A stretch of DNA of 60,603 nucleotides from Thermoleophilaceae bacterium (GTDB taxonomy: Bacteria > Actinomycetota > Thermoleophilia > Solirubrobacterales > Thermoleophilaceae), in contig JAICJV010000010.1 in assembly GCA_025928265.1 (NCBI GenBank), positions 1 to 60,603 of the forward strand. The letters run 5' to 3'. A program made the translations under genes and the position numbers. The stretch's first letter is position 1, and each line of letters starts with the position of its first letter. A model generated the notes under the pieces. That model saw only the letters and a list, made by a program, of their open reading frames with translations. It had not been told where the DNA came from and did no database searches. Shown piece by piece: positions 58,780 through 60,603 of this stretch.

Positions 58780-59970
58780 TCAGCCGGCGGCTGCGGATGC
58801 GGCCCGGCCCACGAGCTCGTGCGCCGGGCGCCTCTCGACGCCCGCCACGCGCAGGATGTCCGCGGCCGTGGCCTGCGCGTAGCCGACGAGCACGCTCACC
58901 GAGATGCTGCGCGCTCGCCGCTCCACCGTGGTCGCCGCATGCGCCGCCCGCAGCGCGAGCTCGCAGCTCTCCCGCCCGCTATCCGGCCCCTCGAGCTCGT
59001 CGGCCACGGCCTCGGTCGCGGCGGACAGCTCGCGGAGCGCGTCGATCAGCGGACCGGGGACCTCGTCGCCGATCATCAGCGCGCGCACGGCGCCGCGGGC
59101 GACCACCTGGACGTCGGTGACCATCAGATCGATCGGAAGGCCCGCCGAGCGATACGCCGCGAACCGACCGCGGAGGCGCCGCCGGCGCGGCGCGAAGCGC
59201 GCCGCCTCGTCGCCGGCGTCGAGCGCCTGCTCGAGCCGTCCCCAGCGACCGTTGACCCGGCGCGCGCGCAGCAGAGCCCGCTCGGCCGCCTCGATGTCGT
59301 GCGCGTCGAGCGCCGCGGCGCTGTCACCGAGCGTCTCCGAGAGCTCTCGCAGGATCGCTCGCGCGGCGTCGCGCACGACGCGGACGGGATGGAGAGGGAA
59401 CAGGAGCTGGCTGAACAGGAGCGCCACGCCGCCGCCGACGAGCGCGTCGACCAGGCGCGTGGGCGCGTAGTTGCCGGAGCTCGGGGCGATCGTCGCGATC
59501 AGCGTGGCCGACACGGCCGCCTCGGTCAGCAGCAGGCGCCCCGCGCCGAGTGCGATGGCCGTGAGCATCGCCGCGCCCACGATCACGGCGAGCTGCACGA
59601 TGCCCACGCCGAACACGTGTATGAGCAGGTCGCCGAGGCCGACCCCGAGCGCCACGCCCAGCATCATCTCCACCGCCCGTCGCGCCCGCTGGCCACGCGT
59701 GGCGCCCAGGGCCATGATCGCGGCGACCGGGGCGAAGAACGGCGTGTGGTGGCCGAGCACGCGCGAGGCCAGGAGCCAGGCGATCGTCGCGGCGAGAGCG
59801 GTCTGCACGGTCGGCCACAGCGCGCCCCGGGCGCGGCCCATGCCGGTCTGCGCGGTCTCGCGCGATTGCGCCCAGGCGGCGTCGAGCGCCTCGCGGCGGC
59901 GCTCCGTGCTCAACGAGTCGAGGCTTGTGGCGAGTCGTTCGGCCACTGCGGGCCGGGTACGCGAGCCCAT
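58780..59970 (-). CDS. FUSC-family membrane protein (aromatic acid exporter-like)
   Basis: About 396 residues from ATG 59970; GTG 59991 adds seven residues. Soluble head, then six hydrophobic helices (TVQTALAATIAWLLASRVLGHHTPFFAPVAAIMALGATRGQRARRAVEMMLGVALGVGLGD and on through about residue 200), then a long helical cytosolic domain (ALDAHDIEAAERALLRARRVNGRW). Similar to FUSC/YccS/AaeB-like proteins, which export weak acids. Substrate unknown. It is divergent from the SRP RNA, about 66 bases apart. Confidence 0.88.
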   Translation of the reverse strand: MGSRTRPAVAERLATSLDSLSTERRREALDAAWAQSRETAQTGMGRARGALWPTVQTALAATIAWLLASRVLGHHTPFFAPVAAIMALGATRGQRARRAVEMMLGVALGVGLGDLLIHVFGVGIVQLAVIVGAAMLTAIALGAGRLLLTEAAVSATLIATIAPSSGNYAPTRLVDALVGGGVALLFSQLLFPLHPVRVVRDAARAILRELSETLGDSAAALDAHDIEAAERALLRARRVNGRWGRLEQALDAGDEAARFAPRRRRLRGRFAAYRSAGLPIDLMVTDVQVVARGAVRALMIGDEVPGPLIDALRELSAATEAVADELEGPDSGRESCELALRAAHAATTVERRARSISVSVLVGYAQATAADILRVAGVERRPAHELVGRAASAAAG

Positions 59971-60035
59971 TCGGCGATTTCTTCCCGGCACCCGCGCGGG
60001 TCAATCACGGTGCTCGCGCACGGCTAATATGGGCG

Positions 60036-60313
60036 GCGGACCGTGCTAGGCGGGAAGGTAGCGGTGTCCTGTACTCGCAATCCGCTCTAGCGAGGCTGAA
60101 TCCCCACTTTCGGGGTCGAGGCTTCTGGGGTCAGTACGCCGTCTCGAGGCGTTGATCCTCCGGTCCCGCGCGATGGACGATCGCGAACCAGGTCAGGTCC
60201 GGGAGGAAGCAGCCTTAAGCGTCACCGTCCATGCGCCGCGGGGAAGCCGGGGGGAAGTCGAGAGACGGCGGGCACGCTCAGAGCCCGATCACAACGGTGG
60301 GTGCACGGTCCGT
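60036..60313 (+). ncRNA. ffs: Large-type bacterial signal recognition particle RNA
   Basis: The 5' end GGACCGTGCTAGGCGGGAAG and CCTGTACTCGCAATCCGCTC are conserved SRP RNA Alu-domain segments. Helix 8 (the SRP54-binding site) is GGTCAGGTCC-GGGA-GGAAGCAGCC at 60191-60214. CGGACCGTGC at 60037-60046 pairs exactly with GCACGGTCCG at 60303-60312, closing the molecule at about 275 nt. This is the long form with an Alu domain, not the roughly 110-nt 4.5S type. Short ORFs inside it are artefacts. Confidence 0.93.
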
Positions 60314-60319
60314 ACTACA

Positions 60320-60347
60320 AGCCCGCAGGGGGCAGCCCGCAGGGGGC
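60320..60347. repeat. Tandem 14-bp repeat after the SRP RNA
   Basis: AGCCCGCAGGGGGC occurs twice head to tail (60320-60333 and 60334-60347), immediately between the SRP RNA and the stop of the GST-like gene. Purpose unknown; it could be a terminator component or a simple duplication. Confidence 0.7.
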
Positions 60348-60348
60348 G

Positions 60349-60603
60349 CTAACGCTGCAGCGGCTCCAGCCACTCCTCCGGCAGGAAGGGCGGCAACTCG
60401 GCCGCGTCGTGCGGGAAGAGGCGCGCCGCGAGCTCGAAGCCCGGTCTGTGCTCGACCTCGGGGCGCAGGTCCGCGAAGACGCGCAGGACGGCGATCGTGC
60501 TGGCGATCTGGAAGTCCGCGGCGGTCGGCTCCTCGGGGCGGCCGATCGTCCCGCTCGCGATCAGCTCGTCGACGTGGTCGAGATGACCGGGCAATGCGCG
60601 GAC
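60349..60603 (-). CDS. Glutathione S-transferase-like C-terminal domain (5' partial)
   Basis: 84 visible residues, open to the right edge of the window. TIGRPEEPTAADFQIASTIAVLRVFADLRPEVEHRPGFELAARLFP matches the C-terminal helical domain of GST-fold proteins (PTAADFQI... is the typical N-capping Asp segment), ending PPFLPEEWL. The thioredoxin-fold half must lie beyond the window. Substrate unknown. Its stop follows the 14-bp tandem repeat. Confidence 0.75.
   Translation of the reverse strand, partial: VRALPGHLDHVDELIASGTIGRPEEPTAADFQIASTIAVLRVFADLRPEVEHRPGFELAARLFPHDAAELPPFLPEEWLEPLQR

Noticed and set aside
60152-60352. 66-residue ORF at the right end
   Set aside because: Lies inside the SRP RNA gene.

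Overview
The window is very GC-rich (third codon positions almost always G or C) and gene-dense. It carries a mixture typical of Actinomycetota, most likely class Thermoleophilia / order Solirubrobacterales. This is inferred from F420-type enzymes (an LLM-class oxidoreductase and a Ddn/DUF385-type protein), DUF4333, many secreted actinobacterial-type proteins, frequent GTG/TTG starts and tRNAs without encoded CCA. No species can be named from the sequence alone. The window has about 71 supported protein genes, three tRNAs (Ser-CGA, Ser-GGA, Val-CAC) and one large-type SRP RNA. No insertion sequence, prophage or CRISPR array is visible.

Layout. 0-7 kb: a coiled-coil protein cut by the window edge, a LuxR-type response regulator followed by a 33-residue membrane microprotein, a universal stress protein, a secreted subtilase, an epimerase coupled to tadA, and a CHASE2/HD-GYP signalling protein that overlaps tadA tail to tail. 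7-17 kb: tRNA-Ser(CGA), secreted proteins, an F420-type oxidoreductase pair, a HAD phosphatase, a GH26-like hydrolase, DUF72, small membrane proteins, a zincin metalloprotease, an HTH-only LuxR protein, and tRNA-Ser(GGA) followed by an AbiEi/DUF559-like protein. 17.8-21 kb: a molybdate locus (MerR/TOBE regulator, modA, modB, modC) in one overlapping operon behind a near-perfect 21-bp palindrome. 21-23 kb: a drug-efflux MFS gene coupled to a MerR regulator, with its own 7+2+7 palindrome. 24-31 kb: a Tim44-domain protein, small proteins, a GT4 glycosyltransferase and a GH92 alpha-mannosidase. The last two converge on a 19-bp perfect inverted repeat that holds both stop codons.

31-50 kb looks like a redox/stress and central-metabolism region. 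It has two paralogous small membrane proteins (each behind a similar 23-bp palindrome), a LOG-family protein, an FAD oxidoreductase with a TDT-family anion exporter, aconitase and a patatin. A Cys-rich, SufR-like regulator follows, with a downstream GH15/membrane/AhpD-like set and a divergent DoxX-like gene. Next come a cobalamin adenosyltransferase with a ferredoxin-reductase-like flavoprotein, and then a chain of MmgE/PrpD, phosphosulfolactate synthase (ComA)-like, OsmC and AhpD-like genes and a Vms1/eRF1-like protein. The pairing of a PrpD-like protein with a ComA-like protein, near a TDT exporter and redox proteins, is the least conventional arrangement here. A link to sulfite or redox chemistry is a hypothesis only.

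50-60.6 kb: a penicillin-acylase-family hydrolase divergent from an exo/endonuclease-like lipoprotein with overlapping start codons, a tandem USP, glutaminase, an IrrE-like fragment, YtoQ, tRNA-Val, a muramoyl-alanine amidase coupled to a small catalase, a FUSC-family transporter, the SRP RNA, and the end of a glutathione-S-transferase-like gene running out of the window.
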